A program made the translations under genes and the position numbers. A stretch of DNA of 64,000 nt from Tetradesmus obliquus (taxonomy: Eukaryota > Chlorophyta > Chlorophyceae > Sphaeropleales > Scenedesmaceae). Under the pieces are notes generated by a model. That model was given only the letters and a program-made list of their open reading frames with translations, was not told the DNA's origin and searched no databases. Location: positions 1,966,501 to 2,030,500 of the forward strand of contig CP126201.1 of assembly GCA_030272155.1 (NCBI GenBank), given 5' to 3'. Below are positions 48,101-56,702 of this stretch, one piece after another (position 1 is the stretch's first letter; each line of letters starts with the position of its first letter).

Positions 48101-50367
48101 ACCTGCAGCTGCAACACAGAGAGGTCTGTTACAGGGGTGGGCAAGCAGCAGCAGCAGCAGCAGCTGTAGTTAGTGTTTGTTACACATGGGGGCCAGGCAA
48201 TTCCAGCCTCTTGAACTGGCGAATCATACCAGCCAGGTAGGGTTTCAAGTCCAACTCCGTCCACCACCACCATTCCGACGGAACAGCAAGTCTGCAGCCT
48301 CACTGCCCGCCTAGCAGCAGCGAAGAAGAAGAGGGGTTACACGGTGTGCACAGGCAACTACGTTGCAACGAACACCCGAAAATCTGGAACGCCGCAGATG
48401 ATTCAGCAAAACAGGCTGTCACTCAAGAAGACTCCTAGCAGCAGCGGAGAGAGGTCGGTTACAGGGGCGGGCAAGCTATCGCCCTAGAGCGAGTCACTTG
48501 CCCCTCTTTCAGCTCACATATCATGAGAACCCGACAGCAAGCCACAAGCAGCAGCAGCAGCAAAGGGTTGACAGTCTTGCACTCAGCCAGCTTCCTGGTT
48601 CACTCTGTACAGCGATCCGCCTTAGCTCAGCTGGTCAGAGCGCACGGCTGTTAACCGTGAGGTCACCAGATCCTGGTAGGCGGGGTCAAGGCCGCGCGAG
48701 AGAGAGGTCTGTTACAGGGGCGGGCAAGGTATCGCCCTAGAGCGAGTCACTTGCCCCTCTTTCAGCTCACATATCATGAAAACCCGATAGCAAGCCGCAA
48801 GACGCAACCAAAGTAAAAATCCAGAGGGGAGAGAGGCTTGTTACAGGAGAAGGCAAGCTATCACCCGAGAGTGAGTCACTCGCCCTACTTTCAGCTCACA
48901 TATCGTATGAACTTGATAGCAAGCCACAAGACGCCACCAAAGAAAACTCCAGAGGCGAAGAAGAGAGGTTACACGGTGGGCACAGTCAACTACGTTGCAA
49001 AGAACACCCGAAGATCTGAAACGTCGCAGATGACTCAGCAAAACAGGCTGTCACTGAAAGGAGACTCACCCCAGAAAGTCTCTGTGTGTGTGACTCGACA
49101 CATGGCCTTGCAAGCAAAGCCGCCAGTCACATCACACGCAATGTTGATGCTAAACAACAGAAGGACTAGTGTAATCAGTGTCAGTGACAGCAAGCTGCAC
49201 TTCATGCAGTGCAGCGGGCGGGCTGAATCCACAGACCAGTACCCACCAGCAGAAAAACATCTGGCAGGCGGTGGCCTGAGGCGACACACTGGGAAGGAAG
49301 AGCAGAGAACAAGCCAGATGCTGTAAGGACCGTACAACTACATTTTGCAGCAGTTATACGGGCAACTCACAGCTCCTGCAAAGCAAGACGGCTAGCTCCG
49401 GCGTATCAGAAGCACACAGGGAAAGCAAGTACATGCAGTGAAAAGAAGGCCATCACCGCCGCACCACACACAGAAGAAGAGGGGTTACACGGTGGGCACA
49501 GGCAACTACGTTGCAACGAACACCCGAAAATCTGGAACGTCGCAGATGACTCAGCAAAACAGGCTGTCACTCAAGGAGACTCGACCCCAGAAAGTCTCTC
49601 TGTGTGTGTAACTTGACATATGGCCTTGCAGGCAAAGCCGTCAGTCACAGCACACGCAGTGTTGATGCTAAACAAAGGCAGGACTAGTGTAAACAGTGTC
49701 AGTGACAGCAAGCTGCACTTTATGCAGTGCAGCGGGCGGGCTGAACCCACAGAACAACACCCACCAGCAGAAACACAGCCTGGCAGGCGGTGGCCTGAGG
49801 CGACAAACTGGGGAGAGAGAGCAGAGAACAAGCCAGCTGCTGCAAGGGCCGCACAACTACATTTTGCAGCAGCGATACACGCGCGCGAGAGAGAGGTCTG
49901 TTACAGGGGTGGGCAAGCTATCGCCCTAGAGCGAGTCACTTGCCCCTCTTTCAGCTCACATATCATGATAGGCGAGAGAGGTCTGTTACAGGGGTGGGCA
50001 AGCTATCGCCCTAGAGCGAGTCACTTGCCCCTCTTTCAGCGGGAGAGAGAGAGGTCTGTTACAGGGTTCAGCTCACATATCATGAGAACCCGATAGCAAG
50101 CCACAAGATGTAGCCAAAGTAAAACTCCAGAGGCATCTTGCAGCCCCTACCTCCCCATAAACCAACAAGTACATGCAGTGCAGCATGTGCGAAGTGCAGC
50201 ACGAAAAGCAGCAGGGATAGGCACCACACACAAACCATTACCACGGAACACAGTATGCCAGGCAATAAAAGGCTCCAGAGGCAACGCTGCTGCTGGCGTG
50301 TGGCGCGCAGCCTTCTCAGCAGTGTTCAGCACAGTATTGCATGGTCTCAGCAGGGGATGTAGCTCAG

Positions 50368-50400
<33 letters not shown>

Positions 50401-51662
50401 GGGGGATCGAAGCCCTCCATCTCCAAGTCACATGACACAACCCAGTGCAAAGTACACGTGGCTATGGCTGCGGGCTGTGCACAACCAGCAGAGGTCATCC
50501 ACAATCTCACGGATGACTCTCCAGGTTGGTGGCAGAAATGAATGAATGACTGAATGAGCTACGCATGGCGTGTTAAAACTCGCCACCCGCGTAAGTTAAG
50601 GGAGGGGGTGTGTGTGACGATGAGGATACCCCATGCGCCTTCACACCTCCTACCATGGTGGCAGAAATGACCATTTTGCAAGCTGGTGCTGCTTCATCTG
50701 CAGGCTGACTGCTCTTGGTGCTCACCACGGCCTGCCAAGCGTAGCTTTTGGCACAACATGAGCCGCAACGTGTGGCCATGCTGGTGTCTGCCTCCTGGAT
50801 GCGCGCCCTGCATCTCCTTGTACAGCATAGAATTCTGTGTTACCCGGCCCACTCCTTTCTACTTGCACACACTCCACTGAAATCAAAAATTACCATTTTC
50901 ACCAATTCAAAAAGCTTCGCACCTTGTGGCTACGCTGGTGTCCTCCTCCTGGATGCGCCCCCGCATCTCCGTGTACAGCGTCACCCAGCCAACTTCAGCC
51001 AAGACGCATTCACAGAGCATTTCACTTCAACCAGTAACAATACAACAACTTTTACAAATCATTACAAAAACCACACCTGGTAGCCACGCTGGTGTCCTCC
51101 TCCTGGATGCGCGCCCGCATCTCCGTGTACAGCGCGTCCTGCAGCTGCTGCGTGTCTGCCATGGCTGCAGCCGTGTACGCGTTCTCCTCCTTCAGGTACG
51201 ACAGCACTGCAAGATCCTTGCGCGCATCGTCCCGCAGCCTGCAAGCAGGCATTTGCAGAATGTTAGGGACTGTCATTTTTCCATAATACAGTGAGAAACG
51301 ACAGCACAGCATGTCCCTGTGCTCATCATCAAGCAGCCTGCAGGCAAGCAGGCACGGAAGAGACACAGTCAGGTGCGACAGCACGGCAGGCATCCTTTTG
51401 ATGTTTGCCACGTGCTGTGCGGTGCGGTGCTGTGCCAAACTGGGGATGCAGAGCAAGCAGCATTGCATCCTCACCAGTAGTAGTCGTCTGTGCGGGTGTC
51501 GTTGTGCGTGACCAGCTCCTTAGGCTGCTTGGTGGGTGTAGGAGGCACCAGCACGCCTGCAGGTTTCACATACAGCAACACGACCCACGTTCGAGCCGCC
51601 ACTTTGCTGTGCATGAGCACGGACAACATCTGCGGAGACTGCAGACTACCAGTCAGTTGCAT
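34921..51662 (-). CDS. Oligopeptidase B-like prolyl oligopeptidase family serine peptidase, 19 exons
   Basis: Exons: 51662-51475, 51238-51077, 47993-47807, 47188-47099, 46625-46527, 45675-45586, 44385-44231, 43144-43009, 41087-40892, 40280-40188, 39998-39916, 39654-39566, 39323-39220, 38636-38542, 37264-37090, 36564-36477, 35973-35920, 35631-35527, 35035-34921; 2304 nt, 767 aa, all phases agree. N-terminal domain: [58 protein letters not shown]. Propeller: [58 protein letters not shown]. Hydrolase: [38 protein letters not shown], nucleophile Ser in GRSAGG, Asp in [10 protein letters not shown], His in GAGHFS. It cleaves peptides after basic residues. The first 35 residues could be a targeting peptide; an upstream exon cannot be excluded. 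Exon 8 encodes a Ser run from a CAG-type repeat. Introns hold about 45 exon-edge copies. Confidence 0.93.
36815..37045 (-). repeat. Two 3'-edge copies of the catalytic-serine exon of oligopeptidase B
   Basis: Copies of the exon end coding [20 protein letters not shown] with GTGAGC-type donors lie near 36815-36905 and 36945-37040, downstream of the real exon 37264-37090. Confidence 0.9.
37330..37600 (-). repeat. Two 5'-edge copies of the catalytic-serine exon
   Basis: Copies near 37415-37340 ([20 protein letters not shown]) and 37580-37505 ([19 protein letters not shown]) lie upstream of the real exon. The first repeats the GRSAGG nucleophile motif and keeps a TTGCAG acceptor. Confidence 0.9.
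38637..39070 (-). repeat. Three 5'-edge copies of the [12 protein letters not shown] exon plus a long CAG tract
   Basis: Copies ending near 38750, 38877 and 39061 encode [15 protein letters not shown] or [15 protein letters not shown]. Acceptor AG is kept in each. A CAG run of about 25 units occupies 38891-38966. Confidence 0.9.
39656..39719 (+). repeat. CAG/CTG microsatellite, about 21 units
   Basis: Uninterrupted CAG repeat abutting the acceptor of oligopeptidase B exon 12. On the coding strand it is (CTG)n directly before CAG. Confidence 0.95.
40555..40750 (-). repeat. Two 3'-edge copies of oligopeptidase B exon 9
   Basis: Copies of the end coding [15 protein letters not shown] with GTAAGT or GTGAGT donors occur at about 40555-40605 and 40690-40745, downstream of the real exon end at 40892. 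Confidence 0.9.
40750..40858 (+). repeat. 18-bp minisatellite of CAG/CAA units
   Basis: About six head-to-tail copies of an 18-bp unit, GCAGCAGCAACAGCTGCA, lie between the nearest exon copy and the real exon 9. Confidence 0.9.
41088..41690 (-). repeat. Five 5'-edge copies of oligopeptidase B exon 9
   Basis: Units of about 115-120 bp repeat the exon start ([20 protein letters not shown]), each with an acceptor AG at about 41202, 41322, 41435, 41551 and 41671. The last is the most decayed. Confidence 0.92.
41915..42930 (-). repeat. Six 3'-edge copies of oligopeptidase B exon 8
   Basis: The exon end coding [16 protein letters not shown] and QQT recurs with donors near 42848, 42539, 42408, 42268, 42052 and 41918. 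Every copy keeps the GT donor dinucleotide (plus-strand CACCGTCTGCTG). One copy has been interrupted by a mobile element at 42708-42820. Confidence 0.92.
42698..42830. mobile_element. Short mobile element (about 113 bp) with 10-bp target-site duplication
   Basis: The element at 42708-42820 is flanked by exact direct repeats AAGCCCACTG (42698-42707 and 42821-42830). It shares GAATGAGCTACGC, AAGTTAAGG, GATGAGGATACC and CCTCCTACCAT with the second copy at 50542-50656. A sister exon copy near 42233-42290 reads straight through the equivalent position (AAGAAGCTCACTGCCA), so the empty site is visible. There is no coding capacity and no clear terminal inverted repeat; it is a SINE-like or MITE-like non-autonomous element. 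Confidence 0.82.
43300..44100 (-). repeat. Four 3'-edge copies of oligopeptidase B exon 7
   Basis: Copies near 43303-43400, 43541-43630, 43772-43865 and 44000-44095 encode [20 protein letters not shown] and RIQDVEYR. All four keep a GT donor (GTAGG or GTGGG). Confidence 0.93.
44386..45112 (-). repeat. Six 5'-edge copies of oligopeptidase B exon 7 with CTG-tract acceptors
   Basis: Each copy encodes [17 protein letters not shown] or a variant and follows (CTG)n CAG. Acceptors lie near 44501, 44586, 44702, 44836, 44979 and 45103. Some tracts are interrupted by CGG units. A 25-unit CAG run at 45108-45182 ends the array. Confidence 0.93.
45676..45975 (-). repeat. Three 5'-edge copies of oligopeptidase B exon 6
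   Basis: Copies of the start coding [12 protein letters not shown], each after CTTGCAG, at about 97-98-bp spacing upstream of the real exon at 45675. Confidence 0.93.
46130..46526 (-). repeat. Three close and one decayed 3'-edge copy of oligopeptidase B exon 5 (102-bp unit)
   Basis: Copies of the exon end coding [11 protein letters not shown] with GTGAGTGGC donors repeat at exactly 102 bp (46525, 46423, 46321, 46219 region). A degraded fourth lies near 46120-46160. The frame stays open through the array. Confidence 0.93.
46626..46925 (-). repeat. Two 5'-edge copies of oligopeptidase B exon 5 (124-bp unit)
   Basis: Copies of the exon start ([12 protein letters not shown]) with their upstream intron sequence repeat at 124 bp, with acceptors near 46749 and 46873. 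Confidence 0.92.
47255..47300 (-). repeat. 5'-edge copy of oligopeptidase B exon 4
   Basis: Minus-strand CTGCAG then GTGGGATGCTGCGAGACATC repeats the acceptor and first codons (VGCCETSP) of the exon at 47188. Confidence 0.9.
47575..47665 (-). repeat. 3'-edge copy of oligopeptidase B exon 3
   Basis: The exon end coding [17 protein letters not shown], with its GTGAGGG donor, recurs about 230 bp downstream of the real exon end at 47807, slightly diverged. Confidence 0.9.
48030..48115 (-). repeat. 5'-edge copy of oligopeptidase B exon 3
   Basis: Minus-strand CTGCAG GTACGAGGGCTACTAC resembles the real exon start (YQGYYYYTR), followed by EEGQQY-like and HCRR-like codons with small indels. Confidence 0.88.
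48324..50110. repeat. Nested repeat cluster with conserved hairpins inside oligopeptidase B intron 2
   Basis: Two families interleave. One (GAGAGAGGTCTGTTACAGGG) contains a hairpin, GGGCAAG...TCGC...GCGA...CTTGCCC, seen at 48469-48503, 48722-48757, 49911-49945 and about 49994-50030, and decayed at 48851-48884. The other starts GGTTACACGG and reaches AACAGGCTGTCACT; it occurs at about 48335, 48969 and 49484, the last two as part of a roughly 515-bp tandem duplication. No protein-coding capacity is evident. Confidence 0.82.
48616..48685 (+). tRNA. tRNA-Asn-like gene (GTT) with collapsed T-loop, probable pseudogene
   Basis: It folds as acceptor TCCGCCT/AGGCGGG (7 pairs, one G-U), D arm GCTC/GAGC, anticodon arm CACGG-CTGTTAA-CCGTG with anticodon GTT, and T stem ACCAG/CTGGT closed by only three bases (ATC). 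The normal seven-base T-loop is missing. It lies antisense in intron 2 of the oligopeptidase gene and abuts a hairpin repeat unit. Confidence 0.65.
50353..50425 (+). tRNA. tRNA-Ala (anticodon CGC)
   Basis: 73 nt without intron: acceptor GGGGATG/CATCTCC, D arm GCTC/GAGC around AGTTGGTA, anticodon arm CGCGC-TTCGCAT-GCGCG, variable AGGTA, T arm GGGGG-ATCGAAG-CCCTC, discriminator A. All stems pair with two G-U pairs in total. It decodes GCG alanine codons. It sits antisense within oligopeptidase B intron 2. Confidence 0.93.
50528..50670. mobile_element. Second copy of the short mobile element with 14-bp target-site duplication
   Basis: The element at 50542-50656 is bounded by exact direct repeats GGTGGCAGAAATGA (50528-50541 and 50657-50670). 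It aligns over its whole length with 42708-42820 at a rough 75-80% by eye. Confidence 0.82.
50750..50985 (-). repeat. Two 3'-edge copies of oligopeptidase B exon 2
   Basis: Copies at about 50765-50830 and 50925-50985 repeat the exon end coding [18 protein letters not shown], in diverged form, downstream of the real end at 51077. Confidence 0.88.
51300..51345 (-). repeat. 5'-edge copy of oligopeptidase B exon 2
   Basis: Minus-strand CTGCAG GCTGCTTGATGATGAGCAC gives LLDDEHRDM, resembling the real exon start LRDDARKDL at 51238. Confidence 0.85.
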
Positions 51663-51956
51663 GCATGTGGGGCTGCTCCTGCTGCTCTGTACGCAGGGCA
51701 GTGCCACCCGCTTGAAAGGTGGCAGGCCCGTCCTTGCAGCTGCATTAAACCATACAGGCTGACATCAGCTTTCTGCAAGCTACTCTGTAGTATGCGCTGC
51801 ACAAGCAATGCATACATACGTCATTCCGACCACACTGTTCAAAGCCAACATCCCTGCCTGCAAAGTAGATCCCTGCAAGCTCGGCTCATTGCTCAGGCAA
51901 ATTCCTTGTTGTGAAAATCAGCCACATGAAGCTGCTGCTGCTGCTTATGCTGCTGC

Positions 51957-52848
51957 TTATGCTGCTGCTGCTGCTGACGCAAGCCTGCACGTTTCTGACT
52001 CACTCAGCCTAGCATCCTCTAGGCCGCTGCCTGCGCCCTGCAGGTAGCTGGCAGCCACAGTCAGCAGCCTCCGCTTTGCATCATCGTTCACGCCTGCAGG
52101 ACACAACATAACAGGACGCCGCCAGTGGCTGAGGACAGTACAGCAGCGCCAGCAAAGTGCTGCTGCTTGCAGGAAACAGGCCTGTGGGGTGCCGGGTTCC
52201 AGCAAAATTATCGTGGCTGCAAGCACGCAACTCCGCTGTCGCCAAAGATAAGGTTGTGTAATCGACAGAGTTACGTGCATTCAACAGCTGCAGTGCAAGA
52301 GCAATAGACCCCACTCAGCTGCCAATGTGATGTCGTTTCGGATTTAAAAGTGCTCATCTGCAAGGGTCAGACTTGCTGAGAAGCACAATTGCAACAGCAT
52401 GGCAGGGAGCTGGCTTTGCCGCATTGCTCACCGCGCTTTGGCCATGCCTTGAACACATGCTGCTGGCCATGGCTGATCAGGCTCTGTGCTACGCGCCGCT
52501 CCTGCAGCACACCAGCACCGCAAAAGACAATGTATCAGCAGTGTTGCACATCAGCTGCTGCCACGCAAATTGTCGCACTGGATTACAGTCTGCCGGAGCC
52601 ACAGGGGCATGCTGCTTATGGCTGGGCTGCTGGAGGCTGCAGCAAAATCTATGTTTGCCAGCAAAGCATCTGCATCCTCTGCCTGCGTGTATAGCATATC
52701 TCCTTGCAGGCGCTGCACCTCACTATGCACCACCTCCTGCATTCCCCAGGTAGGCTGCAAAAGCGCATCTTGATGTTGACAGATCTGCTAGCAGCAGTGT
52801 GGCTAGCTTTACCTCTTTGCTCATCCACTTGTAGTTGCTGCCCAGCAT
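51957..52848 (-). CDS. Small unrecognised gene, tentative exons
   Basis: Three blocks have coding character and splice sites. The first is 52848-52813 (MLGSNYKWMSKE, donor GTAAAG; the exon may extend back to an acceptor at 52876). The second begins at about 52718 and codes VQRLQGDMLYTQAEDADALL then ANIDFAAA. The third runs from about 52096 to a stop at 51957 (GVNDDAKRRLLTVAASYLQG then AGSGLEDARLSESE). The donor of the second block was not resolved. No family recognised. These could instead be leader exons of the oligopeptidase gene, but its N-terminus is already complete without them. Confidence 0.3.
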
Positions 52849-52876
52849 CTTCCTGGTTTGAAACGTGTTGGCAGCC

Positions 52877-53564
52877 CTGCGGCAGCCCACAGCACAGCAG
52901 GATGCTTACAGCAGGGTGGCCACAGGAGGCTTAGTTCCTGCGGTGTTCTCTGCAGTCAACAAAGTCAAGCATCGAAAGGCTATCCTTGCTTCAACAGACC
53001 CAGATCACGTCAACAACCTTGACATTTGAGACATATGGCAGGATCACCTTCCCAGGACATAGCCTGCAACAACTCCGGCTGCTCCCACTACAGCAGTTGC
53101 CTGACGGTTCTGGGGCATGTTGTGTGTGATGGCTGGCAGCAGCCACACAGCACTGAATACAAGGATCAGCAGCTCAGGTACAGCCAGCACTGCTGTTGCA
53201 AGTCAGATCAACCCTTGTGTGGCCAGGTGAGAGCAGTGCACTACTGTACTGCCATCACGGGCGCACGACAGCAAGGCTTTCGACAACGCTAACCAAGAAA
53301 CGATTTCAGACCATTCACGATCTTGGTGGGTGCTACGGCTGCGGCGTGGGCGCCAAGGGAGTGACATGTGCCATGTCACTCCGCTCGTGGCCCTACTTGG
53401 GGGACAGATCACCACCTCCTACCTGGACACGCAGGCAAGCACGGTCAAGTTGGAAATACCGGAAGACTTTCAGCGTTACTGATACGTGGACCACCTCATA
53501 CCACACATATCTAGGATCGCTAATGGTTGAGCAAGCCCGTGGCCGAGCCATCTAAACTGATAAA
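52877..53564. promoter_or_regulatory. Divergent intergenic region upstream of TerC
   Basis: About 690 bp between the TerC start codon and the minus-strand tentative gene. It should carry the TerC promoter. No coding recognised and no obvious box elements. Confidence 0.35.
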
Positions 53565-56500
53565 TTGAACAATATGCAAGCGTCGCTTGCGCAGCGGCAA
53601 TGCGTGCATACCAGGCAGCAGTGGGGCTCTGCTTCACACCACCACCAGCAGTGCTCAGGCAGCCAGCTACGACTAGCAGCAGCTCCTCTCGGCAGCAGCT
53701 TAAGACAGCAGCTAAAACGGCAAAGATGTAGCTTAGGTTCTGGGTGTGTGGCGCGCTCGGTGCCGGAGAAAACCCAAGAGCAGCAGCAGCTGGGCAGTAG
53801 CATAGAGCAGAATGGCGCACCTGCGGAGCCACCCCGCAGGCAGTTCATTACTGCAGACGCCATGACAACCATGCAGGAGGAGCAGGAAAAGGAGCTGAAG
53901 GCAATGACCTCAGACATCCCCGTGCGGGAGCAGCGGTTTGAATGGCTGGCGTTCTGGGTCGCTGCAGCAGTGGCGTTTGGTGCAGGCATCTGGTGGGTTG
54001 TGCTGGAACCATCTGCTTGCAGCCGATACAGCAGCAGGGACACTTGCAGTTCTCTCAGCCATAGGATCATGCATGTGGACATGTGTTCAAAGCAGTTGCA
54101 GGAAGCACTGTGCTGAGCTCAGCAGCGCAATCTTGCGGTGTGCGCTGTACTCCTGTGCATCTCCTCCTACTTGCAGCGGTCTAGTATGTGCGCTAGCAGG
54201 TCTGGCACAGCGGATCTTGATAACTGTCAGCAATGAATGCCCTTTTAGTTGTGTCCGAGCTGAGCACACCAGCGTGCACACAATGAAGCACAGGATCAGC
54301 ATCAGGCTTTTCAGCAACAGCTGTGTTGTCTGGTAAACTTGTTTTCCTGCAGAGGGTGTTATTCATGCAAAGGGTGCTGTTCAGGAGCTACAGAACGGCT
54401 TCCCTGTAGCACCGTGTATGCTGTCCAGCTGTGCACCTGTTTCGTCAGGCAGTCTACATGCTTTGTGGGATTTGGTCTGAACACACGTGGAGGACAGGGC
54501 AGCGGCGCAGGAGTACTGTGCAGGACCTGCGGCCTTACCAGCAATATGGTGCTGTCTGTCTGAAGCTGTGCTGTCCTGCAAACGTGCTGCATGCCTGCAG
54601 GTATGTGGAGGGCAGCGAGAAGGCGCAGGAGTGCTTTGCAGGATGCCTGTCACACGTGTGCTGTGTGGATGAAACTGTGCTGTCCTGCAACCTGTTGTTT
54701 TTCTTCCTGCAGGTATGTGGAGGGCAGCGAGAAGGCGCAGGAGTACTTTGCAGGATACCTGCTGGAGCAGTCGCTGAGCATTGACAACCTGTTTGTGTTT
54801 GTGCTGGTCTTCAATTACTTCAAGACGCCACAGGCAGCGCAGCCCAAGGTGGGGTGCAAGGCAGCATGTAGCTTGCAGGAGTCTGTGGGATGCCGCACAG
54901 GCTGCACAGCAGGCAGTTTGCAGGAATGCGTTGGTGCTCATGTGTAGCGGTAGGTCGGCGCTTTGGGATGGCGCAGGTGGGCAGCTGCGTGCACCACTGG
55001 CGGTCCTTATGCAGTGCATCCGCTGTAGCACTCAGTGGCACAGCAACACAGCTAGCAGCCATGCCAACAGCAACATGCCTGCAACATCAGCATCACACTT
55101 GTGACGATGCAAGATGTGCTGCATTGCACATCTCGTTGCTGCGGCGATTGCCAAGCGCCATTGCGACTTGAGCACCATGTGCCAACCCCTGCACAAGTGC
55201 ATGTGACTGTTGCTTGCTGGGTGCCTGGTCATTGCTTGTTTGTCCTGGCGTACACTTACCGTCGAGTAGGTAGCTCTGACAGGCTTGTGTTTCCCTGCAG
55301 ATCCTGACCATCGGCATCCTCTCGGCGGCCGTCCTGCGCGGAGGTATGTAGCTAAAGGACCTGCCTTTTCATCACATGTTGATGCTAGCACTAGCATACC
55401 CACTCGCTGCATCCTGCTGCCTCTTGTGCCTCTGCGCCTCCTGCACCTGCACCCGCAGGTGCTCACGTTTGGTATCATCACAGCTGCTGTGCTGCGTGCA
55501 GTGATGATCCTGCTGGGCACGGAGCTCATCCAAAAGTTTGAGCCCCTGCTCATCGGCTTCGCGTTCATCCTGCTGTACAGCGCGTACGGGCTGTTATTTA
55601 ACGAGGAGGATGACGACGACGACCTGTCAGATAACGCCATCGTGAAGTTCTGCAGGAAGGTGGGTGCAGTAGACGTATGTGTTGAGTTGATGGGTGTAGT
55701 AAGTTATCTGCCGACCATGCAGCAGAGAGCGCACTGCCTGGCCATGGGAGGGTGTGAAGTCCGGTTCTCAAACAGCAGCCTGCACATGTCGTACGCGTCA
55801 CGCCAAACAAAGCACGCAGCTGCTTTTGATCACATTGTATGTTGTGCTCCTGTGTTGCACTGCCGCATCCCTGCAGTCGCTGCCCGTGAGCGATCGCTAC
55901 GCAGCACGGGACGTCTTAACCAGAGGCTCTGCAGGCTGTTGCTCATTGACTCATTGACTCACGCGCTCTGCACCTCTGCTGCATACCGTGCCGCTGTGTC
56001 TCCTTCACGCCTCGCCTGCAGCTGCTGCCTGTGAGCGACCGCTACGACGGCGTCAACTTCTTCAGCACAAACTCGGCAGGCTATTGCTGTCATTTAACAA
56101 TTCTCTAAACGTATCCTGCTGTCGCTGCTGTACTTCGTGCTGCACCCTGCAGCTGCTGCCCGTGAGCGACCGCTACTACGGCGTCAACTTCTTCACTGCC
56201 AAACCCTCCGTTCAACAGCTACTGCTGGTCCTCACCAACTCACATGCTCTGCCTGTTTCTGCTCTCTTCTGTGCAGCTGCTGCCCGTGAGCGACCGCTAC
56301 GACGGCGTCAACTTCTTCAGCACAAACTCGGCAGGAGTGCGCGTGGCGACGCCGCTGCTGCTCACCCTGGCAGTCATCGAGCTCAGTGATGTCGTGTTTG
56401 CAGTGGATTCCATTCCTGCGGTGTTTGGCGTCACGCTGGACCCTTTCATTGTGTACACCAGCAACATGTTTGCCATCCTGTCGCTGCGGAGCCTCTACAG

Positions 56501-56702
56501 CTTTGTCAGCACCGTCATGACGGAGCTGCGGTTCCTGGATAAGGCTGTCGCGCTGGTTTTAGGGTTCATTGGTGTGAAGATGCTGCTGGAGTTTGCTGAC
56601 GTGAATATTCCGACGGATGTGAGCCTGCTGGTGGTGGGGCTGACGCTGGGCGCTGGCGTGGGGGCGAGCATACTGCTGCCAGAGGAGGAGAGCGAGTCGT
56701 AA
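53565..56702 (+). CDS. TerC family integral membrane protein, probably chloroplast-targeted, four exons
   Basis: Exons 53565-53992, 54713-54848, 55459-55659 and 56277-56702; 1191 nt, 396 aa, phases agree, stop TAA. The first 70 residues are Gln, Ser, Arg and Ala rich with few acidic residues, like an algal plastid transit peptide; a second Met lies at 53574. The membrane domain has the family signatures SIDNLFVFVLVFNYFKTPQA, ITAAVLRAVMILLGTELI, an acidic loop with five Asp (NEEDDDDDLSDNA), and ELSDVVFAVDSIPAVFGVTL. TerC/Alx proteins are manganese or other metal-ion transporters; the plant TerC protein acts in thylakoid biogenesis, so a similar role is likely. Introns 1 to 3 hold upstream copies of the following exon. 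Confidence 0.93.
54483..54660 (+). repeat. Two 5'-edge copies of TerC exon 2
   Basis: Copies at about 54483-54535 and 54600-54655 repeat the exon start (YVEGSEKAQE-FAG). The second keeps CCTGCAG immediately before GTATGTGGAGGG; the first is more decayed. Confidence 0.9.
55299..55341 (+). other. Exon-like copy of the start of TerC exon 3, diverged at silent sites
   Basis: CCTGCAG is followed by 43 nt coding ILTIGILSAAVLRG and then GTATGT. The real exon 3 starts VLTFGIITAAVLRA. Of 14 codons, 10 differ at the third base while the residues stay similar. It has both an acceptor and a donor. Including it would shift the frame of exon 3 (43 nt), so it is not a simple cassette. Confidence 0.6.
55875..56215 (+). 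repeat. Three 5'-edge copies of TerC exon 4
   Basis: Copies at about 55876-55935, 56022-56085 and 56152-56215 repeat CTGCAG and the exon start coding LLPVSDRYDGVNFFSTNSAG. The middle one is almost identical to the real exon at 56277 over its first 64 bases. Confidence 0.93.
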
